From NCBI GenBank assembly GCA_964525495.1, contig CAZGHS010000001.1:1-64000 (forward strand): 64,000 nt of DNA. Direction: 5' to 3'. The notes under the pieces are model-generated. The model was not told the DNA's origin and did no database searches. It saw only the letters and a program-made list of their open reading frames with translations. This DNA is from CAZGHS01 sp964525495. GTDB taxonomy: Bacteria; Patescibacteriota; Microgenomatia; JALYQM01. This document shows positions 8,240-15,945 of the stretch, one piece after another. A program made the translations under genes and the position numbers. Each line of letters opens with the position of its first letter. Position 1 is the stretch's first letter.

Positions 8240-8527
8240 CTATCTGTTAGGGTTATATGAGTGTACGCTTTTAACAAAATAGATAAAGGATAGCACCCCA
8301 ACTACACCCAAACCTATGACTGCATTTCTAAATGCATCATCCTTTTGTTTATATATACGCAGAACACAATCCATCTTATCCCGCACTGTAAACGGTGGTT
8401 CAGTATACATGTCACAGTACACTTTAACTTGAGTCGGAACTGTATCCCACTCTCTCGAATAGTTGTATTGACCAATAGAATATATTCCAATTATTCCAAT
8501 TAGTATAACGAGTACTGTTTTGCCCAT
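8240..8527 (-). CDS. Small two-helix membrane protein
   Basis: 95 residues. Residues 4-18 (VLVILIGIIGIYSI) and 70-88 (AVIGLGVVGVLSFIYFV) are hydrophobic segments flanking a roughly 50-residue loop with two cysteines (YCDMYTEPPF, KMDCVLRIY), likely outside the membrane where they could form a disulfide. First gene of the leftward operon of element A. No SD is visible. Function unknown. Confidence 0.6.
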   Translation of the reverse strand: MGKTVLVILIGIIGIYSIGQYNYSREWDTVPTQVKVYCDMYTEPPFTVRDKMDCVLRIYKQKDDAFRNAVIGLGVVGVLSFIYFVKSVHSYNPNR

Positions 8528-8608
8528 AAATTTCTTAGCTCAGATATAAGTTCAAATTGTCTTTATATAGACAGTATTATATTCCACAATACCTCAAAAT
8601 AGCAATAT

Positions 8609-8833
8609 ATGCCCTATTACCTCACTCGAAAACTACGAGAAGAGATTGGAGAAAACATAACTACGCTTCGAAAAAAGAAGGGGTTAGCCCAAGTAGAAGT
8701 TGCTGTTGAGGCTGGACTTAACGCTAGCTATTACTCAAAGATTGAACGCGGAGAGGTAAACCCAAGCATAGAAAAACTATATCGAATTATCAAAGCACTC
8801 AGAACTTCCTCAAGCGAAATACTTCCTTTCTAA
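8609..8833 (+). CDS. XRE/Cro-type HTH regulator
   Basis: 74 residues, essentially one HTH_3 domain: GENITTLRKKKGLAQVEVAVEAGLNASYYSKIERGEVNPSIEKLYRI, with the LAQVEVA turn helix and SYYSKIERG recognition helix. Typical single-domain repressor of mobile elements. It is divergent from the leftward operon of element A and separated from it by 81 bp, so it may control that operon. No SD; the mRNA may be leaderless. Confidence 0.85.
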   Translation: MPYYLTRKLREEIGENITTLRKKKGLAQVEVAVEAGLNASYYSKIERGEVNPSIEKLYRIIKALRTSSSEILPF

Positions 8834-8946
8834 CTGTGAGGGTTCGAGTATTGCCCTGCTCCTACACACGTTGAAACTTATGCCGTACATATATCTTCTT
8901 TAATGTTCCCCCTTATTTTGGTATTAATCTATCAGAGGGAAATTTG
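8834..8946. other. Intergenic spacer with T-arm-like 9-mer
   Basis: Holds GGTTCGAGT (8841-8849), identical to part of the T-arm of tRNA-Ile(UAU), followed 8 nt later by GCTCC. The rest of a tRNA is absent. It may be chance or a decayed attachment site. The end of the spacer carries the SD of the next gene. Confidence 0.3.
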
Positions 8947-9423
8947 ATGAATAATGAAATGAAGCAACTCAAAGCGGAAAACAAACAACGAAAAGTGTAC
9001 AGCCGTGTTCTTACGAATCAAATGACAATTGTTGGATGGAAATTGTTCAAGTCAGATAGAACACTCCACCTTGCTTTTATGGTATACCGCTTACGCCGTG
9101 ATTTTGGTTTTACAGCATGGGAAATAGCAAACTTGACGGGAATCCCTACCAAGCAAGTGTACAAGCTATGGGAGAAATTAAAGCCTCTCCTCAACTCTGA
9201 GATTCTGAAAATACTTGGAGATATGGACTATAAAGGAGAATTACAAGCGTGGGATGAAATACCTTTTAGACCAGGCAAGCCACAAGGATTGCATGTTGTA
9301 CGAGATTATCCTGCATGGTACTTGCAGACTAAACGATATAAAAGATGGAGCAAAAAGGCTATATTAGGTCTTGGAAATGTAAGCGAAAAAGACTGGGAAA
9401 GGACAAGCAATCATGGAGGATAA
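8947..9423 (+). CDS. HTH-like protein coupled to HEPN gene
   Basis: 158 residues, starting at ATG 8947, 7 nt after AGAGGGA. Residues about 35-80 (LAFMVYRLRRDFGFTAWEIANLTGIPTKQVYKL) look like a helix-turn-helix similar to sigma or transposase-type HTHs. The C-terminal part is rich in Trp, Tyr and Lys (AWYLQTKRYKRWSKK). It overlaps the next gene by 11 bp, so both are translated together. Possible antitoxin or regulator for the HEPN protein; this is inferred from position and the HTH. Confidence 0.55.
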   Translation: MNNEMKQLKAENKQRKVYSRVLTNQMTIVGWKLFKSDRTLHLAFMVYRLRRDFGFTAWEIANLTGIPTKQVYKLWEKLKPLLNSEILKILGDMDYKGELQAWDEIPFRPGKPQGLHVVRDYPAWYLQTKRYKRWSKKAILGLGNVSEKDWERTSNHGG

Positions 9424-10408
9424 GGTAAAACGACTGAAGAGGTTTCAAGAAAACCACCCAAGTGAAATAATAGAAACGCTATTGAACTCAATTGACAATC
9501 ACTTTAACAGCAACATTGAACAAGCCTTTCAAAACAAATCTTGGTTCCTTCTCATTTTAGGAATACACGCAGTAGCACTAACAATATCAGAAGGCTTATT
9601 TCTCAAATCGGGGTTTGACGGATTCCGTCTGTTTCTGATTCAGTTTATTGATGAAAAGAAAGAAGGTTTCGATTTCTCTGAAATAGCATGGGAAATACAC
9701 AACTATCGCAATGTTGTTGCGCACACATGGTTGTCTGAAACAGGATACGATTTCGGATTGGATTTTGAGCAAGAAAGAGGATGGGAGAAAAGAGATAGCG
9801 TTATCTTCTTTAATCCAATCAAGTATTATGAAGCGTACAAAAAAGCATTTAGTTCTGGGGGAAGAATATGGAAATATGAACGAATACTTAAAGAAGATGG
9901 ACAAGAAAAGGCAAAAAAACAATTACTCAAAAAATATGAAAAGGGTTCTAGTTCTGAGTTATTGGAAGAAACTAAAGGTGATAGAGTTACAGCAAGAGGA
10001 TTACTTACCTATGCTGAGGCTTATTACAGGTCATTTGACGAAATAAAGGGGAGTAAATTTACTCCAGCATCTTTCTACCCCGCTTCCTACTACCTTGCAA
10101 CACACTCAATAGAATTATCATTAAAAGCTGTATTGCGCCATCATGGCTATACTTTAGATATATTGCAATATAAATACGGACATGATTTAGCTCTAATGGT
10201 AAAGGAAGTTAAAAAACATTCGTATATAGAGATAACAGATAAAGAAGAAACCCTTATAAAAAATATAAACTATTACTATAAAGAAAAATTATTTGAGTAT
10301 ATAGAACGTGGTGCTAAAGAACTACCTGAAGAAACAGAACTAGATAATGTAGCACTTCTCATTAAACAGAAAACAGAAGTATTAATTAAAGGTAGCTTTT
10401 TCCCCTAA
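9413..10408 (+). CDS. Double-HEPN protein, putative RNase toxin or defence effector
   Basis: 331 residues. The N-terminal helical domain contains EIHNYRNVVAHTWL (around residue 95-108), which fits the HEPN RNase signature R-polar-x3-H (RNVVAH). The C-terminal domain (residues about 200-320) is a second HEPN-like unit: FYPASYYLATHSIELSLKAVLRHHG followed by KYGHDLALMVKEV, where the catalytic Arg-His pair is not obvious. HEPN RNases with this motif cleave RNA in toxin-antitoxin and abortive-infection systems. The upstream HTH gene overlaps by 11 bp. Two HEPN units in one chain may form an internal dimer with one active face. Function is inferred. Confidence 0.65.
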   Translation: MEDKVKRLKRFQENHPSEIIETLLNSIDNHFNSNIEQAFQNKSWFLLILGIHAVALTISEGLFLKSGFDGFRLFLIQFIDEKKEGFDFSEIAWEIHNYRNVVAHTWLSETGYDFGLDFEQERGWEKRDSVIFFNPIKYYEAYKKAFSSGGRIWKYERILKEDGQEKAKKQLLKKYEKGSSSELLEETKGDRVTARGLLTYAEAYYRSFDEIKGSKFTPASFYPASYYLATHSIELSLKAVLRHHGYTLDILQYKYGHDLALMVKEVKKHSYIEITDKEETLIKNINYYYKEKLFEYIERGAKELPEETELDNVALLIKQKTEVLIKGSFFP

Positions 10409-10504
10409 AATAATATGGAAACTGTAGAATTTACAGACCAACAAAAAGGCAAAAAACACCTTAAATAACAGTGAGTTATTTCTAAAGAGAGAGGGTATAA
10501 CGCT

Positions 10505-10576
10505 ATGCGTTTGATTAATGATGAAAAATTAAAGATTGATAAAAAAATCCTAGAGCTTGAAGACCACTTACTATAA
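10505..10576 (+). CDS. Possible 23-residue peptide
   Basis: A 23-codon frame (MRLINDEKLKIDKKILELED, then HLL) follows a GA-rich SD-like stretch (AGAGAGAGGG, 10489-10498) by about 6 nt. It is highly charged and helical. It lies between the HEPN gene and the convergent ABC gene. Could be a small real peptide or a remnant; weak evidence. Confidence 0.2.
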   Translation: MRLINDEKLKIDKKILELEDHLL

Positions 10577-10581
10577 TCAAC

Positions 10582-12609
10582 CTATCCAACAACTTTTCTA
10601 TGTGGAGTACTTGTAGAAAATTCAGTCATTAAGCCTCCACCATTTTCTAAATCAATAACCTTAGCTCCAAATTGTTCGCTTAACCTATCATTGTGTTGAT
10701 GCGAAATAATAACCAATGCAGGAGGCTCTGGTAACTCCAAAATTTCTGAAATCATTCTTAATTGACATGGAAGATTAATACCTTCATCCAATTGTGCTAA
10801 CGGCTCATCTAAAATAATAGCCTTTGTACCTATGTTGCTTTTCGCCCGAGCAAGTGCAAGTAACACCGAAGCACGCTGCTTCTCTCCCGCGGACAAAGTT
10901 GAAAACACACGCTCACCATTCACACTCTCTTTAGACAAGTTACCACCTGATGCACTTAGTAAAGTATTAACCCATTCCAATCGGGATTTTCTATACGACC
11001 TTAATAGCTCTAATACTCTCGGATTAAAAATAACTTTTTCACCTTTAGTATGCTTTTCAAATTCAGCCATGAGCAAGCTGTCAGACATGTTGATACCAAC
11101 CTCCCATTGCATTCGTTCATAATCATCATCACTCTCAAAGGCGACTTCTTGCAGTTCAAACTCTCGTTTGAAAACATCAACCAGTTGGTCTGATGAATTA
11201 ATTACATCGGGAGCAATATAAGTAATTCGCTCTGAAATTCGGGATGGATTATCGAGAGTATGAATGTTTTTACCTTGACCATTCTCAACAATATACAAAT
11301 CTCCCTCATGCTCAGAGAAGTGCATTAATCCTGCTAATAGACTAGATTTACCCAATCCAGACTGCGCTTTAAGTACAACAACCTCTCCACTTGATACCAC
11401 AACGTTAACAGGTGGCAACTCAGTATGTTTCCCGTCTGGTAATACTGTCTTAAAATCTCTAACAATTAAACCGCTTTCAATAGGAGCTTCTTCTAAATCT
11501 ACACTTCCAGCTTTATCTATATGCTCTTTCCATCTCTTTTCTGTCAAAATAAATTTATCAGAGCTAATCAAGCCAATAAGTTTTTGCGTAAATTCAATAC
11601 TCCTTCTACTATCTTCACGAGCGCGTTGTTGTGTTAACGCACCATTTAATCCCGTAAGACCATAACGTAATCCATTTAAGTTCGCAAAGAGATTACCAGC
11701 ACTGTTGCCCAATAAAAGACCAATTGTAATTATCTCATCAGCTCTAGAGATAGTATTGTTTCTATCAGTCATTCTAATATGCTCTCCTGCTACCCTTCGC
11801 AAATATCCAACAACCCCAGCACTCTGCCCCGCTCTATTTTGAGCTGCACGATTCTTATTACTTTCCTTATAAGTCATTTCACCAAAGGGAAAAGAAGCAA
11901 ACCCTAACGCAGCAGTAAGAGCTGCTAATCCATAGTTCTCGTATCCTGCCATTGCAGCAGCACATGCAACAGGTAATATTCCGTTTGACATACGAGATAA
12001 GTTAGGCTCGGCTAGTTCAGCAAGATAAACTCCATTAGGTAAACTTTGAATTGAACGAATTTCATCATCTGCAAATCCTGCTTGTTTCAATTGCGCATTA
12101 AAAACATTTTGATATGGCCTAATGAGTTGTAATTTATCAGTTAACAATAAACGCCATTCAGAACCAACTTCATTCTGTGTATGATACTTAATAAGCTCGC
12201 TTCCAATTTTTACTGCAAAACCAGCAGCACCAACTGCTTTAGTTGGGCTTGCATCAGATACACCCCAAGTAGCTGTCGCAATTCCACCAATTCTACTAAA
12301 TGTAGCAGCAGCAAGGAGTAACCGCCTATTTGCAATCTTTCGAGCTAAATCAAAATCTCCACCAACTTCAATACATGCTATTGCAGGCAATTGATATTCT
12401 GAGCATACTAAGTCATCAATGAAAAAAGCTGCCTTATCTGCAATTGTAGCCTCTACTCCTAACACCGCTAACTTATCAGCTACACCATCATATCTTTCCC
12501 TTAGCTTAGTCATTGGATATTCTGCTTGAACATCACGCCGAAGAGTATAAGGGTCTACACCTTCAGTTCTGCAATATTTCATTAAATCTGAGCTTAATTC
12601 TGCATGCAT
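10582..12609 (-). CDS. ABC ATPase with atypical hydrophobic N-terminal domain
   Basis: 675 residues. The C-terminal half is an ABC nucleotide-binding domain: Walker A KAQSGLGKSSLL near residue 420, signature LSAGEKQRA near 570, Walker B AIILDEPLAQLDEG near 595, H-loop IISHQH near 633. The stretch between Walker A and signature is about 150 residues, longer than usual. The N-terminal 350 residues contain several moderately hydrophobic Ala/Gly-rich helices (RLLLAAATFSRIGGIATATW, ILPVACAAAMAGYENYGLAA), arranged like an exporter half-transporter but without clear long membrane spans. It may be a divergent ABC exporter or a soluble ABC protein. Single-gene unit; no partner permease nearby. Confidence 0.65.
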   Translation of the reverse strand: MHAELSSDLMKYCRTEGVDPYTLRRDVQAEYPMTKLRERYDGVADKLAVLGVEATIADKAAFFIDDLVCSEYQLPAIACIEVGGDFDLARKIANRRLLLAAATFSRIGGIATATWGVSDASPTKAVGAAGFAVKIGSELIKYHTQNEVGSEWRLLLTDKLQLIRPYQNVFNAQLKQAGFADDEIRSIQSLPNGVYLAELAEPNLSRMSNGILPVACAAAMAGYENYGLAALTAALGFASFPFGEMTYKESNKNRAAQNRAGQSAGVVGYLRRVAGEHIRMTDRNNTISRADEIITIGLLLGNSAGNLFANLNGLRYGLTGLNGALTQQRAREDSRRSIEFTQKLIGLISSDKFILTEKRWKEHIDKAGSVDLEEAPIESGLIVRDFKTVLPDGKHTELPPVNVVVSSGEVVVLKAQSGLGKSSLLAGLMHFSEHEGDLYIVENGQGKNIHTLDNPSRISERITYIAPDVINSSDQLVDVFKREFELQEVAFESDDDYERMQWEVGINMSDSLLMAEFEKHTKGEKVIFNPRVLELLRSYRKSRLEWVNTLLSASGGNLSKESVNGERVFSTLSAGEKQRASVLLALARAKSNIGTKAIILDEPLAQLDEGINLPCQLRMISEILELPEPPALVIISHQHNDRLSEQFGAKVIDLENGGGLMTEFSTSTPHRKVVG

Positions 12610-12962
12610 ACATTTATCACAAAAAGTAAAACTATAAAGCGAAATTATACTCTTTTATCCTATAGTATTCAAGTGGTAAAGCACAGGGCAAACTATGTAA
12701 CCAAAAATGGGAGAGACACATATAGCCCTAAAAATAACATGGGTTTCCCCCCGACCTCTTTTGTAGTCAAAAATTATATAATATATGGTTAAATTGAGGG
12801 ATAAGAAGCTCTTTGAATATCAACAAGAAGCGGTCGCCAATTATGGATTGTTTCAACTAATTGATTTAATGTATGATTCGAAATAAGACTAAGGTAGTCC
12901 ACAGCAAAAATCCTGCCACTTTTGTCATTGTTTTCTTCTATCCTTCCAATTATCATGAGGAT
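12610..12962. other. Spacer with small frame remnant
   Basis: Contains a 33-codon frame at 12785-12886 (begins MVKLRDKKLFEYQQEAVANY), without a visible SD, which may be a fragment of an older gene. Bases 12740-12780 hold a C-run and T-rich stretch. I see no RNA gene or convincing terminator. It separates the accessory ABC gene from the rightward cluster starting at 12963. Confidence 0.35.
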
Positions 12963-13214
12963 ATGACTTCGCCAGATCTACAACAAATAAGCGATATTGT
13001 GGAGAGAATTGTAAATCGAGCAATTGAACCTCTTATCAAAAATTCGGGGGAACACACTGCAATTTTAAATCAACATACGGCAAAGCTTGACCATCTCACA
13101 ACTATAACTGATGAACATAGCGAAACTCTTTTAAGAATTGAAGGCGATATTCAAGAAATGAAAGAAGAAACCAATAAACGCCTCGATAAAATCGAAAATC
13201 ATATCTGGAAATAA
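12963..13214 (+). CDS. Small coiled-coil protein
   Basis: 83 residues from ATG 12963, preceded by a GAGG SD five bases upstream. After a short N-terminal helix (DLQQISDIVERIVNRAIEPL) comes a heptad-like pattern with repeated LNQHTAKLDHL, LLRIEGDIQEM, KRLDKIENHI, so the protein is probably a parallel coiled coil. Similar short coiled-coil proteins are frequent in CPR genomes with no known role. It ends 20 bp before the glycosyltransferase. Confidence 0.6.
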   Translation: MTSPDLQQISDIVERIVNRAIEPLIKNSGEHTAILNQHTAKLDHLTTITDEHSETLLRIEGDIQEMKEETNKRLDKIENHIWK

Positions 13215-13234
13215 CCTGATGATATACTCTCCCA

Positions 13235-14296
13235 ATGTTTCAGGAAACCTCGCACAATCTACACTTACTTCCCAACCTACCCTACCAATGGATCAAAGAT
13301 CATCCTGTACACCTTAAATCAGATAGAAGATATAGAGAACTTCTCCAAGCAAAACCCACCAAAAAATTATCCATCATCATCCCTTTTAGAAACGAGCTCC
13401 GCTCAGTTGAATCATTCCTCGTCGCATTAGATATGGCAAAAATACATTCTTATCCCATGCCTACAACACTAATCTTTGTGCAAAATGGTTGCACAGATGG
13501 CACAGATAAAGTACTTACAAATTGGATACATGTTAAAAACAGTACCCGGCAAACACAAAATTTAGAAATTCTCCACCTCACAACACCGATAGAATCAAAA
13601 GCAAATGCATTAAACATCGCAAACGAAGTTGCCTTACAATCAAATAGCGATATTGCAATCAGTCTAGATATGGACAACTACTGCGATATCAACACAATTC
13701 CAGAGCTGTACTTAGCGCTTTCCCAGTCAGATGCCTCGCTTATCACTGGTACAACCATTACACAGCCACGACGGATACCGAGAGGAAAATTAAAGGACAT
13801 ATGTATTCAGTACACATGCTTCAATCCCAAAAAAGATGAAGCGGTAGTAAACGGAATGGTCCAAGCATGGAAACCGCGGGATATAAAGGATATTGGTGGC
13901 TTCCCTCATGTTATTGGGGAAGACTACGCAACAGGATTATTACTTCGCAGTCAAGGAAAAACTCATCGCAGATTGCCAGAAGCCAAAGTATGGGGATATA
14001 GGGCAAATACTTTCGAAGATAAATTCAAACAATTAGTGCGCGGGCAACGAAGTCTCATACAACTTCGCGAGCTTTATCCCCACCTCAGAGATCAAATTCA
14101 AAACGATATGCCAGCAACTAATAATTTACTTAATCAGGTTACTGCACATTGGCACTGGGCGTCCAAAAACTACAAACGCATACCCTTTGCCCTTATTAAC
14201 ATGCCTATTATCTGGGCTGCTCAATATCAAGCAAAAAGACAACATCAAGAAGATCCTTACGTAAAAACCTGGACTCAAATCGAATCGACAAGATAG
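13235..14296 (+). CDS. Family 2 glycosyltransferase
   Basis: 353 residues. GT-A fold: KLSIIIPFRNELRSVESFL near residue 45, FVQNGCTDGT near 90 (nucleotide-sugar site), and the metal-binding DMDNYCDI (DxD-like) near 147, then a GEDYATGLLLRSQG acceptor motif near 230. No membrane helices, so it probably acts in the cytoplasm on sugar donors for surface glycans or glycolipids; the substrate cannot be told. TATACT ends 6 nt before the ATG, with no SD, so the mRNA looks leaderless although a coiled-coil gene lies just upstream. Confidence 0.85.
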   Translation: MFQETSHNLHLLPNLPYQWIKDHPVHLKSDRRYRELLQAKPTKKLSIIIPFRNELRSVESFLVALDMAKIHSYPMPTTLIFVQNGCTDGTDKVLTNWIHVKNSTRQTQNLEILHLTTPIESKANALNIANEVALQSNSDIAISLDMDNYCDINTIPELYLALSQSDASLITGTTITQPRRIPRGKLKDICIQYTCFNPKKDEAVVNGMVQAWKPRDIKDIGGFPHVIGEDYATGLLLRSQGKTHRRLPEAKVWGYRANTFEDKFKQLVRGQRSLIQLRELYPHLRDQIQNDMPATNNLLNQVTAHWHWASKNYKRIPFALINMPIIWAAQYQAKRQHQEDPYVKTWTQIESTR

Positions 14297-14417
14297 AAAT
14301 AAAAAAAGCGCCACTTTGCAATGAGATTAATCATCACATCATGGCGCACGATCATGCAAACACACTCGAATAGACATTCTCGACGAATATCATTCAAACG
14401 CATTCACACCATACAGG

Positions 14418-14633
14418 CTAGTTATCGTATCCACAGTCAGGACAATAAACGTGGGTGTCTCCTCCTCTATCGTTATACCTTCGAGAATTCGGATGCTTAC
14501 ACCGCCGCTGCAATTGCTTGATCCGAATCCCGATCACTTCTATCTCCTCCTTCAGCGGAGCCATTCGTTCTCTGACAGCGTCAGCTTGTTTCTTTAATTC
14601 CTTTACCTTATCTGAAATCTCATTCTGACTCAC
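14418..14633 (-). CDS. Zinc-ribbon coiled-coil protein, paralogue 1
   Basis: 71 residues from a GTG at 14633, chosen because AAGGAGG lies 5 nt upstream; longer starts would put this SD inside the gene. The N-terminal 45 residues are a charged coiled coil; the end has C-x-HPNSRRY...CPDC-GYDN, a likely zinc ribbon with Cys, His, Cys, Cys ligands. It follows a paralogue (14647-14853) by 13 bp, so the pair arose by tandem duplication. Function unknown; might bind RNA, ribosomes or a partner protein. Confidence 0.65.
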   Translation of the reverse strand: MSQNEISDKVKELKKQADAVRERMAPLKEEIEVIGIRIKQLQRRCKHPNSRRYNDRGGDTHVYCPDCGYDN

Positions 14634-14646
14634 AGATGCCTCCTTC

Positions 14647-14853
14647 TTAATCCTGATATCCACAGTCGTCACAGATATTCCCTACTTCACCCATCGCTGA
14701 GTACTTCCGCATATTTGGGTGAGAGCATCGTCGGATAAGTACGTTCCAATGTGCGTGCTGAATCGCTATTTCACCTTCAAGCGCACGAATCCTCCCCCGG
14801 ATCTGTTCCTTTTCCTTACGAATCGCAATCTGTGAATTGGGTTTGCGAGACAT
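14647..14853 (-). CDS. Zinc-ribbon coiled-coil protein, paralogue 2
   Basis: 68 residues from ATG 14853, 7 nt after AAAGGA; the ATG at 14859 is too close to that SD. Same plan as its neighbour: charged helix (RKEKEQIRGRIRALEGEI) then C-x-HPNMRKY...CDDC-GYQD. The zinc ligands are conserved between copies while the helix has diverged, which suggests that the metal site is functional. Confidence 0.65.
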   Translation of the reverse strand: MSRKPNSQIAIRKEKEQIRGRIRALEGEIAIQHAHWNVLIRRCSHPNMRKYSAMGEVGNICDDCGYQD

Positions 14854-14996
14854 AGTCATGTCCTTTCTGCCTGTATTTGAAAAGAGCGAAAATAGGAATC
14901 AGAATCAACTTCTGGGCCTATTTGTAGCCAATTCTTAGTTTACGTAATATTTACATTAACTATCCACATGTTACAACAACAAACTTAAATGTCAAT

Positions 14997-15040
14997 AACG
15001 TATTTTATACGTTTACTATTTAACAAAAGCGGAGTATACT
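14997..15040 (+). promoter_or_regulatory. Promoter and putative operator of the Nudix regulator
   Basis: TTTACT (15012-15017), 17 bp, TATACT (15035-15040). A perfect inverted repeat AACGTAT-TTT-ATACGTT (14997-15013) ends on the -35 box. As the downstream gene is NrtR-like, the repeat is a natural candidate for autoregulation. An SD (AAGGAG) precedes the ATG. Confidence 0.65.
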
Positions 15041-15059
15041 AGTCAAAAAGGAGCAAGTT

Positions 15060-15677
15060 ATGTCTAACTCAATCTACCTCAACAGCCGTGTAGCGATCGA
15101 CGTCGTTATATTCACTATTCTCGAAGAAAAGCCTCAGGTCCTCCTCCTCAAGCGTCACAAAGAACCGTTTCAAGGCAAGCTTGAGCTCCCTGGTGGATTG
15201 CTTATAGAAAATGAAACCGCTGAACAAACTCTCCAGCGTAAGCTTGGTGAAATTACCAACACAAATAACACTCACTTTAACCAATTCCATACGTTTACGA
15301 ACCCAGTTCGAGATCCTCGAGGTCGCACAATTTCTATTGGATTTCTTGCACTCGTAAATTCAGAAAAAATGAGCTCGGACTGTGACTGGCATGATGTTAA
15401 TAATCTTCCCGAATTAGCATTTGATCATGCCGAAATTATTCAATCAGCCTCAAAATATTTAAAAGAGAATCTAAATCTTCAATTCCTTAAGAGCTATATG
15501 CCTATTTACTTCCCACTCAACTCACTTCAAACAGTTTATGAAGTAATACACAATGAAAAATATGACAATCGCAACTTCCGAAAGCAGCAGCTAGCGTCCG
15601 AAAACATAGTCGAAACAGATAAGCTCGAAAAAGACGTAAAACACCGCCCAGCCAAATTATATCGATTTAAAGAATAA
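15060..15677 (+). CDS. NrtR-like Nudix-fold transcriptional regulator
   Basis: 205 residues, the size of NrtR. Residues 1-140 form a Nudix fold; the Nudix box (ELPGGLLIENETAEQTLQRKLGEI) lacks the catalytic REx2EE (it reads RKLGE), as expected in NrtR-type sensors that bind ADP-ribose-like ligands without hydrolysis. Residues 145-205 match the NrtR winged helix (PLNSLQTVYEVIHNEKYDNRNFRKQ ... HRPAKLYRF). NrtR represses NAD-synthesis or sugar genes. The target here is unknown; an inverted repeat over its own promoter suggests autoregulation. SD AAGGAG before the ATG supports the start. Confidence 0.8.
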   Translation: MSNSIYLNSRVAIDVVIFTILEEKPQVLLLKRHKEPFQGKLELPGGLLIENETAEQTLQRKLGEITNTNNTHFNQFHTFTNPVRDPRGRTISIGFLALVNSEKMSSDCDWHDVNNLPELAFDHAEIIQSASKYLKENLNLQFLKSYMPIYFPLNSLQTVYEVIHNEKYDNRNFRKQQLASENIVETDKLEKDVKHRPAKLYRFKE

Positions 15678-15689
15678 TAACCTATAGTA

Positions 15690-15718
15690 TTTACAAATAC
15701 CTTAGTCCATGATATAAT
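15690..15718 (+). promoter_or_regulatory. Strong promoter of the structured 15.7-16.3 kb transcript
   Basis: TTTACA (15690-15695), 17 bp, TATAAT (15713-15718). A start near 15725 gives a 5' untranslated leader of about 220 nt before the small gene at 15946, in contrast to the leaderless genes around it. Confidence 0.7.
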
Positions 15719-15724
15719 CACTAG

Positions 15725-15945
15725 TACCTTTTAAGTAAATTTTGAGGCTAATACACTCAATTCCTTTCCTTAAAAGTTTGAGCGTTACGCTCAAATCTGT
15801 CCCTTAACAGTAAAGATAGAGAATATCTCTTACCTCAAAATCTACAATCTCCTTACAGATTGGCTATACCCCGCCTGCACTCAATTACTTGAGTCTATAC
15901 GGGGAATAGTCAATTTTATGCTGCAAATGCAGCAGGGAGAACTCA
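15725..15945 (+). ncRNA. Structured 5' leader
   Basis: Contains at least three hairpins: TTTGAGCG-TTA-CGCTCAAA (15776-15794), CCCCG..ACTCAA-TTAC-TTGAGT..CGGGG (about 15868-15904), and TGCTGC-AAAT-GCAGCA just before the SD AGGGAGA (15919-15934). It also holds ACAGTAAAGATAGAG (15807-15821) and TCTCTTACCTC (15826-15836), which are complementary to sequences downstream of the ORF. This may be a riboswitch-like or regulatory leader, or part of a larger RNA. I recognise no known riboswitch class. Confidence 0.5.

Larger units (their letters stand above)
3894..8590. mobile_element. Integrated element A at tRNA-Ile(UAU)
   Basis: Starts at the tRNA 3' end, where the serine recombinase enters. Contents toward the right: recombinase, small acidic protein, P-loop ATPase, DUF5659-like protein, a gene cut by the assembly gap, a small membrane protein. 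The right boundary is uncertain. A 6-bp repeat TCCACA, at 3894-3899 in the tRNA end and at 8583-8588, is the best candidate pair; it would give a 4.7-kb element similar in size to element B and keeps the recombinase frame open after circularisation. Six bases can match by chance in this length. The XRE gene at 8609 may or may not belong. Confidence 0.4.

Noticed and set aside
8841..8862. GGTTCGAGT plus GCTCC, resembling the tRNA-Ile(UAU) T-arm and acceptor, as right attachment site of element A
   Set aside because: The spacing differs by one base, the restored tRNA end would not pair with its own T-stem, and the rest of the match is lost.
10600..10607. ATGTGGAG, reverse complement of the tRNA-Ile(UAU) end
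   Set aside because: It is inverted rather than direct and lies in the coding end of the ABC gene, so it cannot be the partner attachment site.
12604..12792. A 62-codon plus-strand frame
   Set aside because: No start signal, low-complexity composition, lies in the spacer.
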